This document shows, piece after piece, positions 16,699 to 25,806 of a DNA stretch of 64,000 nucleotides; position 1 is the stretch's first letter, and the number at the start of each line of letters is the position of its first letter. Made by a program: the position numbers and the translations under genes. The stretch lies in assembly GCA_028280575.1 (NCBI GenBank), contig JANQLN010000077.1, positions 1 to 64,000 on the forward strand, read 5' to 3'. Under the pieces are notes generated by a model that searched no databases, was not told the origin of the DNA, and saw nothing but the letters and a program-made list of their open reading frames with translations. The DNA comes from Clostridia bacterium. GTDB taxonomy: Bacteria > Bacillota > Clostridia > Acetivibrionales > STF1-152.

Positions 16699-18021
16699 CT
16701 ACATAGCCTGCCTGAGCGCATTATTGGTGCTTTTTCCCAGGTTTTTTATCATGCTTTCTATGAAAATACCATAGCCCCGTGTAGGGTCATTTACAAGCAC
16801 ATGTGTAACCGCACCTATAACTTTACCATTTTGTAATATGGGACTGCCCGACATCCCTTGCACAATTCCTCCTGTTAACTCCAGCAATCTCCTATCCGTA
16901 ATTCTTATGACCATACCTTTTGAACCGTCTGCATTTTGCCTGTTTATTTTAATTATTTCTATTTCAAATTCTTCCACCTTGTCATCATTTATATTGGCAA
17001 GGATTTTAGCTTTGCCCGCTTTAATCTGGCTTCTGACTGCTATAGGATACTTTTTGGGCGAAAGCTTTTTAATTGCATATTTATTTAATTTTCCATAAAT
17101 TCCATGCTCACAATTAAGCTGTATATTCCCAAGCTTGCTGTTGCTTTCCACAAATACCCCCTTTAACTCCCCGGGTACTCCCTGCTCTCCTTTTTTAATA
17201 TCAAGTATGCATGATTCAAGCACCTCACCATGGGAAACAGGCATCAACGTACCTGTGTCAATATCGGTTATACCATGGCCCAGTGCGGCAAAATTCCCGG
17301 TGGCAGGGTCATAAAAAGTAAGTGTTCCAATACCTGCGCTATTGTCCCTGACCCATAGCCCTATATGATATTCACGGTCGTCGGCCGACATTGCAGGTCT
17401 TATAAACACGTCTCTGAATGCCCCTCCTCTTTTATACCTTATCTTCATTTCGTTTCCCCTGCTTTTTTCGACTTCATCAACAAGCTTTCTAATACTTTTT
17501 ATGTTCATGCCGTTTACCTGTACAATCAAATCTCCCGCTCTTATACCGGCTTCCCTAGCCGGATAAACCCTGGTTCCGTTTTCAGCCCTGATGTCGGCGG
17601 TACCAACTACCAATATCCCTGTAAGGTTAAGCTTTACTCCTACGGTATTACCACATGGAACTATTTTTATATTTTCAACAACATCAATTCTTAAAGACCT
17701 GAGAGGCAGTATACCAAAGATTTTGAAGTCAAGCACCACACTGCCGTTCTTTTCCGACTCGAATGTGACCGGATTTGAAAGATTAAGACTGTTTCCGCTT
17801 GCTTTTATATATCCGCCGTTAAGCTTCAATATTTCATTGTCATCGGCTACCAGCCTAACGTAAAAAGGACTCCTGAAATTGTATATTAATGCTTCACCTT
17901 TAATAATAGTCAATTCTTCCGGCATTGAAAAATATGTCTTAATATAGGTTAATGAAACCATAATAATACTCGCTAGAATTGCAATCAGTATTTTCTTTTT
18001 GTATGTCTTGTCAAACAGCAT
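16699..18021 (-). CDS. spoIVB: SpoIVB serine peptidase
   Basis: 440 residues: an N-terminal TM anchor (about 10-30), a PDZ domain (YPAREAGIRAGDLIVQVNG, about 155-175), then the S55 peptidase domain with GHGITDIDTGTLMPVSHG (catalytic His region) and GMSGSPILQNGKVIGAVTHV (catalytic Ser). Secreted by the forespore, it cleaves SpoIVFA to activate pro-sigma-K processing. The start is ATG 18021 with AAGGTG six bases upstream; an in-frame extension to 18099 lacks a site. Length matches the family. Confidence 0.96.
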   Translation of the reverse strand: MLFDKTYKKKILIAILASIIMVSLTYIKTYFSMPEELTIIKGEALIYNFRSPFYVRLVADDNEILKLNGGYIKASGNSLNLSNPVTFESEKNGSVVLDFKIFGILPLRSLRIDVVENIKIVPCGNTVGVKLNLTGILVVGTADIRAENGTRVYPAREAGIRAGDLIVQVNGMNIKSIRKLVDEVEKSRGNEMKIRYKRGGAFRDVFIRPAMSADDREYHIGLWVRDNSAGIGTLTFYDPATGNFAALGHGITDIDTGTLMPVSHGEVLESCILDIKKGEQGVPGELKGVFVESNSKLGNIQLNCEHGIYGKLNKYAIKKLSPKKYPIAVRSQIKAGKAKILANINDDKVEEFEIEIIKINRQNADGSKGMVIRITDRRLLELTGGIVQGMSGSPILQNGKVIGAVTHVLVNDPTRGYGIFIESMIKNLGKSTNNALRQAM

Positions 18022-18179
18022 TATTTTCACCTTCACATTAATTTCATTGCAGAAAATAAATGCCACATCTTTTAAAGACGTGACACATATTTCTATCAAT
18101 AAATTAACCTATAGTAATGCTGTTTATACAAACAAATATTTCATTTTAGATTCCATCCCATGAATTCTTACCTGTAAAA

Positions 18180-19895
18180 TTATGGTGCCATATACTGCTT
18201 TTCTGCTTGTTTAATCATTTGTTCCGCATGCTTTAAAGAAATATCGGTTTCATCTCCACCGGCTATCATTCTTGCAACTTCATGTATTCTATCATCTTGA
18301 CCAAGTCTTTTAATGCAAGCAACTGTCCGATTATCAATTATATTTTTTTCAATTTTAAAATGATTGTCCGCCATAATTGCAATCTGTGCCAGGTGGGTTA
18401 CACAAATTACCTGATGCTTTCTTGAGATGTATTTGAGCTTTTCAGAAACCCTGGACGAGGCTTTTCCACTTATTCCTATGTCTATTTCATCAAATATCAG
18501 CGTTTCTATGCTGTCTACATCGGCCAATATTTTTTTAATTGCAAGCATTATTCTGGACATTTCACCTCCTGAAGCTATTTTTGAAAGTGGTTTTAAAGGC
18601 TCTCCCCTGTTAGGTGATATTAAAAACTCCACTTTATCAACACCGTGCTCATAGTATTTGGTACTGCCCGTATTTTCCAGGCCATGTTGTATTTCAACTT
18701 TAAATACTGCTCCGTCCATTTGAAGATCATAGAGTTCAGTTCCAATATTTTCCTCTAAAATCTTTGCTGCTTCCATTCTTTTTATATATAAGTCTTTCGC
18801 GATACTATTCATTTTGTTATGAACATTTCCAATTTCCAGCTCAATTTTTTCTGCCGCTTTTTCACTGTTTAATATTTTATCCAGGTTTTCAGTCATTTCA
18901 TTTAAGCTCTCCAAAACATCCTTAACAGTATCACCATACTTTTTTTTAAGCCGGTCTATAACACTCAGCCTTTCCTCTACGCTATCAAGCAAGCCCGGCT
19001 CAAAGTCCGTACCTTCTCTTTGCTTCCTGATAACGGCAGAAGCATCTTGCAAGCTGTAAAGACTATCTTCCAGGGCTTTTTTCAGTTCCTCGTATTCTTT
19101 TCCGAATTCAATAAGTGCGCTAATCTCAGATAATGCCTTATTCAAACCGTCCATAACCGAATAGCTTCTTTCACTCTCCCCTGTTATGAGATCATATGCC
19201 GCTGAAAGCGCTTCGCTTATTTTTTCCGCATTACCCAAGACAAGCTTCCGGCTTCTGAGCTCCTCTTCCTCTTTCTCACTCAAACCTGTGCTTTCTATTT
19301 CATTTATCTGGTATCTCAAAAAATCTATTGCCCTTTCCCTTTCATGCTTGTCCCCTGAAAGATTTTTGAGCTCCTCATTAAGTTTTTTGTATTGTTCCAG
19401 GTATTTAAAATAGTCATTTTTTAAAAGCCGGATATCCATGCCGCCAAAAGCGTCCAATAACATGATATGGCTTTCCGTACGCAGGAGGGACTGGCTGTCA
19501 TATTGTCCGTGTATATCTATCAGGAGATCCCCGATAATTTTAAGATTCGACACTGTCGTATGTCTTCCGTTTATCCTGCAAATATTTCTTCCGGATATGG
19601 AAATTTCCCTTGATATTACAATAATGCCATCTTCCTCGGAATTGATGCCTATTTGCCGCAGTTTTTCGTCTACAAGGGGACTTTCCGAATGAAATACACC
19701 TTCAATAAAGGCTTCATCTTTGCCTGTTCTTATAACATCCCTTGAAGTTCTTTGCCCCAACATGGCATTTATGGAATCAATAATTATGGATTTGCCTGCA
19801 CCCGTTTCTCCCGTAAGTATATTCAAACCCTGGTACAGCTTTACATCCAGGCTGTCTATAAGTGCAAAATTCCTGATACATAAACCAAGCAGCAT
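18180..19895 (-). CDS. recN: RecN, DNA repair SMC-like ATPase
   Basis: 571 residues starting MLLGLCIRNFALIDSL. Walker A GETGAGKS lies near residue 29, two long coiled-coil arms around 160-360, then the signature LSKIASGGEMSRIMLA and Walker B TLIFDEIDIGISGKA near 470-500. It acts in double-strand-break repair by holding DNA ends. It immediately follows argR (6-base gap), the common Firmicutes arrangement, and full length is conserved. Confidence 0.97.
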   Translation of the reverse strand: MLLGLCIRNFALIDSLDVKLYQGLNILTGETGAGKSIIIDSINAMLGQRTSRDVIRTGKDEAFIEGVFHSESPLVDEKLRQIGINSEEDGIIVISREISISGRNICRINGRHTTVSNLKIIGDLLIDIHGQYDSQSLLRTESHIMLLDAFGGMDIRLLKNDYFKYLEQYKKLNEELKNLSGDKHERERAIDFLRYQINEIESTGLSEKEEEELRSRKLVLGNAEKISEALSAAYDLITGESERSYSVMDGLNKALSEISALIEFGKEYEELKKALEDSLYSLQDASAVIRKQREGTDFEPGLLDSVEERLSVIDRLKKKYGDTVKDVLESLNEMTENLDKILNSEKAAEKIELEIGNVHNKMNSIAKDLYIKRMEAAKILEENIGTELYDLQMDGAVFKVEIQHGLENTGSTKYYEHGVDKVEFLISPNRGEPLKPLSKIASGGEMSRIMLAIKKILADVDSIETLIFDEIDIGISGKASSRVSEKLKYISRKHQVICVTHLAQIAIMADNHFKIEKNIIDNRTVACIKRLGQDDRIHEVARMIAGGDETDISLKHAEQMIKQAEKQYMAP

Positions 19896-19901
19896 TAAAA
19901 A

Positions 19902-20369
19902 TCACCTTCCGTCATACTTTGCCGCAGATAATCTTTCAAATCTTCCCACAAGCTCAGCAGCTATTTTTTCTGCCCTGCAAACTATCATTATACTGTCATC
20001 ACCTGCTATTGTTCCAAGAATACCGGGCCATTTCATGGAGTCAATAGCTGAAGCCGACGCTTGTGCCATCCCCGGAAGTGTTTTCACCACAATCATATTG
20101 TTGGCATAATCGCAGGAAACATATGAATTGCTGAAAACCGCAAGAAGCTTGTCTGATAAGGGATTATCCCGGGTATTTATAGTAGAATATTTATACCTTC
20201 CGCTTTCACATTGAACCTTGACCAGCTTTAGTTCCTTGATATCTCTCGAAACAGTCGCCTGGGTTACATCAACACCATTTTGCCTGAGTCTTTCGGCAAG
20301 GTCCTCCTGGGTTTCAATTTCATATTGTTCTATTATTTCAAGTATTCTGGCATGTCTTTCATATTTCAT
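19902..20369 (-). CDS. argR: ArgR/AhrC arginine repressor
   Basis: 155 residues. The N-terminal winged helix has the family's SR(D) motif (VTQATVSRDIKELKLVKV). The C-terminal hexamerisation and arginine-binding half has PGMAQASASAIDSMKWPGIL and the conserved GTIAGDDSIMIVCR. It represses arginine synthesis and activates catabolism. It overlaps none of its neighbours and sits two bases after nadK. Confidence 0.97.
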   Translation of the reverse strand: MKYERHARILEIIEQYEIETQEDLAERLRQNGVDVTQATVSRDIKELKLVKVQCESGRYKYSTINTRDNPLSDKLLAVFSNSYVSCDYANNMIVVKTLPGMAQASASAIDSMKWPGILGTIAGDDSIMIVCRAEKIAAELVGRFERLSAAKYDGR

Positions 20370-20371
20370 AT

Positions 20372-21241
20372 TTAAGTCAAATCCTCTCCACGATAATAAA
20401 TCTTATTTCTCAATACACTGAAAAAATTGCTATGGGTAATCTTTACAAGCTTTACCCTATTGCGTGATTTTTTTACGGCAATTTGGTCCCTGCCCTTTAT
20501 CGGATAACCTTCCTGTCCGTCAACCGTAACCATGGCACCGTGACTGTCATTTTCTTCAATAATTGCCCTAACAGTTTTTTCCGAGTCGGCAATGAATGAT
20601 CTTGTGTAAAGAATGTGAGGACATATGGGGGTTAAAATTAAAATATCGGTATCAGGCTCTACTATTGGTCCTCCTGCTGAAAGAGAATATGCTGTTGACC
20701 CTGTTGGGCTTGAAACAATCAATCCGTCCCCCGGAAATAAATCCACAAAAACATCGTTTATATAAGCTTTTACATGAAGTATTCGGGACAGGGCACCACG
20801 GGAAATGACAATATCATTCAAAGCCGTATCCTTGAAAGTGCTCCTGCCTTCCCTTATTATTTCCATATCAAGCATCATTCTTTCTTCAATCCTGTAATTT
20901 CCTGCTACAATTGAATCTAATGACCCTTCAATTTCATTTTTATCTATGTCAGTCAAAAAACCAAGTCTTCCAAGATTTACTCCCAGTATCGGGACCCCAT
21001 ATGTGTGAGCCTTGCGTGCGACTTTGAGAAAAGTACCGTCACCGCCTAAAGCAATAATAATATCCGATGATTCCATTATTTTTATCAATTTATTATCTGG
21101 TATACCATTATTGTCTCTAGCGTATTTATGGTCTGCCGATAAAACTTCAGCACCTTTTGAAAGCAGCCGGTTTTTAATCAAACTTGTATAATAAAACTCA
21201 GGATCCTTGTCTTTACTGGCATACAAACCTATTTTCAGCAT
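20372..21241 (-). CDS. nadK: NAD kinase
   Basis: 289 residues, starting MLKIGLYASKDKDPEF with GGGGAA upstream; a longer hydrophobic N-terminus to 21325 has no ribosome site. Motifs: IIALGGDGTFLKVAR (the GGDG phosphate/catalytic motif), VNLGRLGFLTD, DGLIVSSPTGSTAYSLSAGGP and the C-terminal DGQEG. It phosphorylates NAD to NADP with ATP or polyphosphate. It is cytosolic and in the conserved tlyA-nadK-argR-recN block. Confidence 0.97.
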   Translation of the reverse strand: MLKIGLYASKDKDPEFYYTSLIKNRLLSKGAEVLSADHKYARDNNGIPDNKLIKIMESSDIIIALGGDGTFLKVARKAHTYGVPILGVNLGRLGFLTDIDKNEIEGSLDSIVAGNYRIEERMMLDMEIIREGRSTFKDTALNDIVISRGALSRILHVKAYINDVFVDLFPGDGLIVSSPTGSTAYSLSAGGPIVEPDTDILILTPICPHILYTRSFIADSEKTVRAIIEENDSHGAMVTVDGQEGYPIKGRDQIAVKKSRNRVKLVKITHSNFFSVLRNKIYYRGEDLT

Positions 21242-21430
21242 TAAAATTCCCCGATTCATATAAATATATGCAAAACAATTATATAAAAAAATAAACAATA
21301 GTACAACCTTTTTGAGTTTTCCCATTTTTTAAAACAGGTATAAATTTACGCGTATTATGAAACGTCTTCAATCCTTGAAATAGGTTTTTTGAAATTCATA
21401 TTGTGTTGAATTACGGCTTTATTTACACCC

Positions 21431-22240
21431 TTACAACACATTGTGGGAAGCTTTAACAACCTTTTCCACCAGAATACCCGGGTTGTTTATTATAGATTCC
21501 CTTTTTGAAAGATAGACAAGGTATTCAATATTACCTTCGGGGCCTTTTACCGGTGAATATGAAAGGTTTTTAATATACAGTCCGCTTTCAATGGAGAAAT
21601 TCACTATTTCATTCACCACTTCCATATGTATATTTATGTCCCTCACGACGCCCTTTTTACCAACCTTTTCTCTGCCTGCCTCAAACTGGGGCTTTATGAG
21701 GCACACCATTTCAGAATCTTCTTCAAGAAGACCCTTTACAACGGGCAAAACTTTTTTGAGTGAAATAAAGGAAACGTCAATTGAGGCAAAGCTTACCGGC
21801 TGTTTTATCTGAGCTTTGGAAACATATCTTATATTTGTCCGTTCCATTAAAATAACCCTGGGGTCATTTCTTAGCTTCCATGCAAGCTGTCCATAACCAA
21901 CATCAACGGCATATACACTAAGCGCTCCACATTTAAGCATACAATCCGTAAATCCACCTGTGGAAGCTCCTACATCCAGGCAGTTTTTTCCTTCTAGATC
22001 TATATTAAATTCATCAATGGCTTTTTGAAGTTTAACTCCTCCTCTTGAAACAAAAGGATTAATTGCTTCTTTCACTTCAATTTCTACACCATCGCCAACT
22101 TTTAAACCAGGCTTGTCTTCAACAACTCCATTAACCTTGATCACACCGGCCATAATTGATCTCCTGGCTTTTTCCCTGCTGTCAAACATGCCTTTTTCAA
22201 CAAGCAGGATATCAAGTCGTCTCTTACACAATTTGCCCAC
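21431..22240 (-). CDS. tlyA: TlyA family rRNA methyltransferase/hemolysin-like protein
   Basis: 269 residues: an N-terminal S4 RNA-binding domain (KRRLDILLVEKGMFDSREKA), then an FtsJ-like SAM methyltransferase with motif I CLDVGASTGGFTDC and catalytic-core FASIDVSFISLKKVLP. Known members 2'-O-methylate rRNA. The frame begins at GTG 22240 within the end of dxs; TTG 22231, closer to AGGTGG spacing, is an alternative. The overlap with dxs implies coupling. Confidence 0.93.
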   Translation of the reverse strand: MGKLCKRRLDILLVEKGMFDSREKARRSIMAGVIKVNGVVEDKPGLKVGDGVEIEVKEAINPFVSRGGVKLQKAIDEFNIDLEGKNCLDVGASTGGFTDCMLKCGALSVYAVDVGYGQLAWKLRNDPRVILMERTNIRYVSKAQIKQPVSFASIDVSFISLKKVLPVVKGLLEEDSEMVCLIKPQFEAGREKVGKKGVVRDINIHMEVVNEIVNFSIESGLYIKNLSYSPVKGPEGNIEYLVYLSKRESIINNPGILVEKVVKASHNVL

Positions 22241-24116
22241 CTATTCTTCTGTTGTTATTTATATGGTTTATAACTGATTTTACAATAGAATTGGTATCCA
22301 GCCTGTATTTTTTAAAAAGCTCCTCTTTAGAGCCATGGGTAACCAGTTCATCGGGAAATCCAAATATTTTAGTCTGTGGAAATAATCCGTATTCAGAAAT
22401 CATTTCAAGTATCCCGCTTCCAAACCCGCCTTTTTTGACGTTATCTTCAAGAGTTATTAATAATCCTGTTTTCATAACTGATTTAACAATAAGTTTTTCA
22501 TCGTATGGCTTAATAAACCTGCTGTTAATTAAATCTGCCTTTATTCCCGACCTGTAAAGGACATCAGATACTTTTACTGCAGTATCCAGCATTGTCCCTG
22601 CAGAAATTATTGTTAAATCCTTTCCCCTGCTTAATAAACTACCCCTTCCAAGCTTGATTTTTTCTTCATTTCCCGGGGTATTGCTTCTGCCGTTGCCTTT
22701 CGGATATCTGACTGCTATTGGTCCTTTGTGCTCAAACAAGGAATATTTTAACATTTCCTTAAATTCTGCGTAATCTGAAGGTGCCATTATTGTCATATTT
22801 GGCATATGCCTCAAAAAAGACAGGTCATATATTCCCTGGTGGGTCTCACCGTCTTCTCCTACAATACCGGCCCGGTCAATTGCCAATACCACATGAAGGT
22901 TTTGGAGACAGACATCATGCCATATTTGATCATAAGCCCTTTGCATAAATGAAGAGTAAATTGCAATTACAGGCTTCATACCACTTTTCGCAAGTCCTGC
23001 TCCCATTGTTACTGCATGCTGCTCTGCAATACCTACATCAAAGAACCTGTTTTTAAACATGCCGGCAAATTTGTTCAAACCTGTTCCATCAGGCATTGCG
23101 GCAGTAACAGCCACAATGTTTTCATCTTTTTGAGCCAGGCTTACCAATTCATCTCCAAATACTTTTGAAAAAGTTAATGATTTATTATTAATGGCTTCAC
23201 CGGTTTCTATTTCAAAAGGAGAAACTCCATGATAACTATGGGGATTTGCCTCTGCAAATGTATAGCCCTTACCCTTCATTGTACATATATGTATGACTAT
23301 AGGTCCTTTTATTTTTTGCGACCTGGCAAGAACCTTGTTGAGTTCATGAATATTATGTCCATCAATTGGTCCCAAATACTTAAAGCCCAACTCCTCAAAT
23401 ATAATGCCGGGTGTAATTATATACTTTATTGTTCCCTTTGCCAAATCAAGAGCTCTTGCCGCACTTTTACCGATAGCGGGTATTTTATTAAGTATAAGGT
23501 CAATATCTTCCTTTACTTTGAAATAAAATGGCTCGGTCCTTACTTTACTCAAATATTTGGAAAGCCCCCCTACATTTTTTGAAATTGACATTTCATTATC
23601 ATTTAAAATGACAGTAATATCCGTAGAGGCCCTGCCTGCATCATTTAATGCTTCAAAAGCCATGCCTCCGGTAAGTGCCCCATCTCCAATTATAGATATA
23701 ACAGAGTGGACCTCATTTTTAATATCCCTTGCCCTGGCCATTCCCAGTGCGGCTGAAATTGACGTACTGCTGTGCCCCGTATTAAAACAATCATGACAGC
23801 TTTCATTGGTTTTGGGAAATCCCGACATCCCATCCAACTGCCTGAGACTGCAAAAATGATCCTTTCGGCCGGTTATAATTTTATGTACATATGATTGATG
23901 ACCCACATCCCACACAATCTTATCCCTGGGTGAATCAAAAACCCTGTGCAGAGCCAGTGACAATTCTACTACACCAAGGTTTGAAGCCAGATGTCCCCCT
24001 GTTTTTGATACATTATCTACTAAAAATTGCCTGACCTCATTTGAAAGTTGCTCAAGCTCATTATAACCAAGCTTTTTCAGGTCCTCAGGACTGTTGATTG
24101 AACATAATAAATCCAA
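22224..24116 (-). CDS. dxs: 1-deoxy-D-xylulose-5-phosphate synthase
   Basis: 630 residues. The ThDP-binding motif SIIGDGALTGGMAFEALNDAG lies near 150, then transketolase pyrimidine-domain signatures FDVGIAEQHAVTMGAGLA and AIYSSFMQRAYDQIWHDVCLQ (about 370-410), and a C-terminal transketolase domain. It condenses pyruvate and glyceraldehyde-3-phosphate, the first step of the MEP isoprenoid pathway, and so works with ispA nearby. It lies 17 bases downstream of oapA and is probably driven by the oapA promoter. Confidence 0.97.
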   Translation of the reverse strand: MDLLCSINSPEDLKKLGYNELEQLSNEVRQFLVDNVSKTGGHLASNLGVVELSLALHRVFDSPRDKIVWDVGHQSYVHKIITGRKDHFCSLRQLDGMSGFPKTNESCHDCFNTGHSSTSISAALGMARARDIKNEVHSVISIIGDGALTGGMAFEALNDAGRASTDITVILNDNEMSISKNVGGLSKYLSKVRTEPFYFKVKEDIDLILNKIPAIGKSAARALDLAKGTIKYIITPGIIFEELGFKYLGPIDGHNIHELNKVLARSQKIKGPIVIHICTMKGKGYTFAEANPHSYHGVSPFEIETGEAINNKSLTFSKVFGDELVSLAQKDENIVAVTAAMPDGTGLNKFAGMFKNRFFDVGIAEQHAVTMGAGLAKSGMKPVIAIYSSFMQRAYDQIWHDVCLQNLHVVLAIDRAGIVGEDGETHQGIYDLSFLRHMPNMTIMAPSDYAEFKEMLKYSLFEHKGPIAVRYPKGNGRSNTPGNEEKIKLGRGSLLSRGKDLTIISAGTMLDTAVKVSDVLYRSGIKADLINSRFIKPYDEKLIVKSVMKTGLLITLEDNVKKGGFGSGILEMISEYGLFPQTKIFGFPDELVTHGSKEELFKKYRLDTNSIVKSVINHINNNRRIGGQIV

Positions 24117-24133
24117 ATTTAGCCTCTCTCCTC

Positions 24134-24721
24134 CTACTTTTTCACATTATTTATTTTCCCAAGAAAAAACTCAAGTATTACACTTACCTTATAAATAATA
24201 TAATTACTGTTTTTCAATGCAAATGATTTGCCTAACGCTTTCCCGCCTACTGTCAGCGAAGCAACCGCACCGCTCATAAGCAGGCCGAAAAGAACCGAGT
24301 CCGTAACGGTATTCATGCTTGCCACCTTTGTTACGATCAAAGCGCTTGCAGTTCCACTTATAACACCACATATATCGCCAACAACATCATTTGAAAAATT
24401 GGCTACCCTGTCTGCGTTCCTGATAAGAATTATGGATTGTTTCGCGCCATAACATTTTTTTGAAGCCATAGCATGAAAAGGGGTTTCTTCCGCCGCCGCA
24501 ACAGCAATACCTATCATATCAAAAACAATACCTACGATTACTATAATGAGCACGACAATTATTGATATGATATAATTCACATTATCAAATATCGTTTTGG
24601 AAAGAAATAATAGTGCTGCGGATAGAATAAAAGAAACAATTGTAATAAAAACTACCCACATTTTATTATCATTTTTTGATTTATATGAGTTTTGCCTGAA
24701 TTTTATATTATTACCTTTCAA
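24134..24721 (-). CDS. oapA: OapA, OLE RNA-associated membrane protein
   Basis: 195 residues with a basic N-terminus (KFRQNSYKSKNDNK) and about four TM segments (roughly 20-42, 50-75, 110-135 and 140-160). The stretch FDMIGIAVAAAEETPFHAMA, then SNDVVGDICGVISG, resembles the DUF21/CNNM membrane fold, as described for OapA. The position between the OLE RNA and dxs is exactly the known OLE locus order, which is the main support for the name. It would bind OLE RNA at the membrane. It has its own consensus promoter upstream. Confidence 0.85.
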   Translation of the reverse strand: MKGNNIKFRQNSYKSKNDNKMWVVFITIVSFILSAALLFLSKTIFDNVNYIISIIVVLIIVIVGIVFDMIGIAVAAAEETPFHAMASKKCYGAKQSIILIRNADRVANFSNDVVGDICGVISGTASALIVTKVASMNTVTDSVLFGLLMSGAVASLTVGGKALGKSFALKNSNYIIYKVSVILEFFLGKINNVKK

Positions 24722-24793
24722 GATTTCCTCCAGGCTTATATTTACTTACAGATTATTTACCTTTATATAATGCTGTATTTTAAGCCTTACTCT

Positions 24794-24822
24794 ATTATCC
24801 ACCAGTATAAACCGTTTGTCAA
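24794..24822 (-). promoter_or_regulatory. consensus promoter of oapA-dxs
   Basis: Minus strand TTGACA (24817-24822), 17 bases, GATAAT (24794-24799). The leader to oapA is about 65 bases. It lies just past the palindrome that closes the OLE RNA unit, so oapA-dxs can be transcribed independently of OLE. Confidence 0.75.
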
Positions 24823-24875
24823 TCAACTATAACAGCGTTTTGCATCAAAACACACAAAAACCGCCGTTTTAACTA

Positions 24876-24922
24876 ACTATATGTAACGTCATAATTCTTG
24901 GAATTATGACGTTACATATAGT
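24876..24922. repeat. perfect 22-bp palindrome at the OLE 3' side (element copy A)
   Basis: Arms 24876-24897 and 24901-24922 are perfectly complementary around a 3-base loop; the core is ATGTAACGTCATAATTC. In the OLE transcript it forms a very stable hairpin after the RNA body. A diverged copy (about 36 of 45 positions identical) lies at 39833-39877, so this is a dispersed element that may act as a terminator or processing site. Confidence 0.85.
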
Positions 24923-24944
24923 ACTTTGGTTTTCCAACTCTTTT

Positions 24945-25597
24945 TTAATATTAAGCGGTGGCAGTATATTGAGTAAATTTTGCGGCTTAGGTCAGGGCGG
25001 ATTTCCCCGAATTGTACTGAGATGTCGCCAAATCAGCGGTTTCCCTTTAAACAATCCGTCCATATGTTCCCATATTGGCAGCCTGATTACCACTTAGTCC
25101 ACACTTCAATCCTCAATATACTTCAATCCGAACAGTCTAGGAGTTTTCCTCTACAGAGTGTCCTATTCCTAGCCTCTTTTGCAGTTAAGGTTTCAAACAG
25201 CAATAATATGCTTTTATCGGCCAATAAAACCATACCTGATCCGTTATCCACACGAAACCACTTCAAGGCAGGCTACGCTGTCCACAGCTTTTGTATACCG
25301 CAAAACAGGTTTAATCCCTTCTCGTGGTCATGCCACATTAAAAAAACTGGCTTTCTCCACAAGCAAGGGTCTCCACGGTAAAGGGGTCTACGCCTGCATG
25401 CCATTGCAGATCGCCCCTAAACCTTAACTCCCAGCATCAGCCCACAACTGGGCGTTGCAAGCCGACACAAGGAACTTCATCGATGTGCCCTTTTACGGAT
25501 TTTTAGGCCCGTCTTTGGAATAGGCATATCTGACTAGAATACTGCACCACCATTCTCTTAATACTCAATCCCAAAATAAAATACCCCTTTATTTGGA
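24945..25597 (-). ncRNA. ole: OLE RNA (ornate large extremophilic RNA)
   Basis: About 650 bases between ispA and oapA on the minus strand hold no convincing gene yet are clearly structured and more GC-rich than the surrounding spacer, with conserved-looking blocks such as GGGGCGATCTGCAATGGC (25400-25417) and GTGTGGACTAAGTGG (about 25090-25105). OLE RNAs are about 600 nt, abundant, membrane-associated through OapA, and are encoded in this same nusB-xseA-xseB-ispA-OLE-oapA-dxs order in Bacillus halodurans and Clostridia. The 5' end is set from an extended -10 promoter; the 3' end is estimated from the palindrome. Exact ends are uncertain. Confidence 0.85.
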
Positions 25598-25602
25598 ATA
25601 TG

Positions 25603-25611
25603 ATTATAACA
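25603..25611 (-). promoter_or_regulatory. extended -10 promoter of OLE RNA
   Basis: Minus strand TG-T-TATAAT, with TATAAT at 25603-25608 and the TG at 25610-25611. The -35 region is poor (TTTATT), as is usual for extended -10 promoters. It predicts an RNA start near 25596. The spacer up to ispA also contains the palindrome TGCGTAATTACGCA (25720-25733). Confidence 0.6.
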
Positions 25612-25806
25612 TATATATATGCTTTAATAAAGATTATTAAACTCCCATATTTTCAATTAAAGCTGCAAATTCCAGTATTATATCAAACTATCTTTTATAT
25701 TCACATGCTAGTGCACCCTTGCGTAATTACGCATACACAGACTAAAGTATATTTTTCCGTATTTCTTAATGGTCGCCGTCACTCTGCAAAAATCAAGGTA
25801 CCGGCT

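Noticed and set aside
24980..25427. Plus-strand open frames of about 80-130 codons opposite the isp operon
   Set aside because: They lie wholly within the OLE RNA region, lack ribosome sites and have no protein-like composition; structured RNA explains them.
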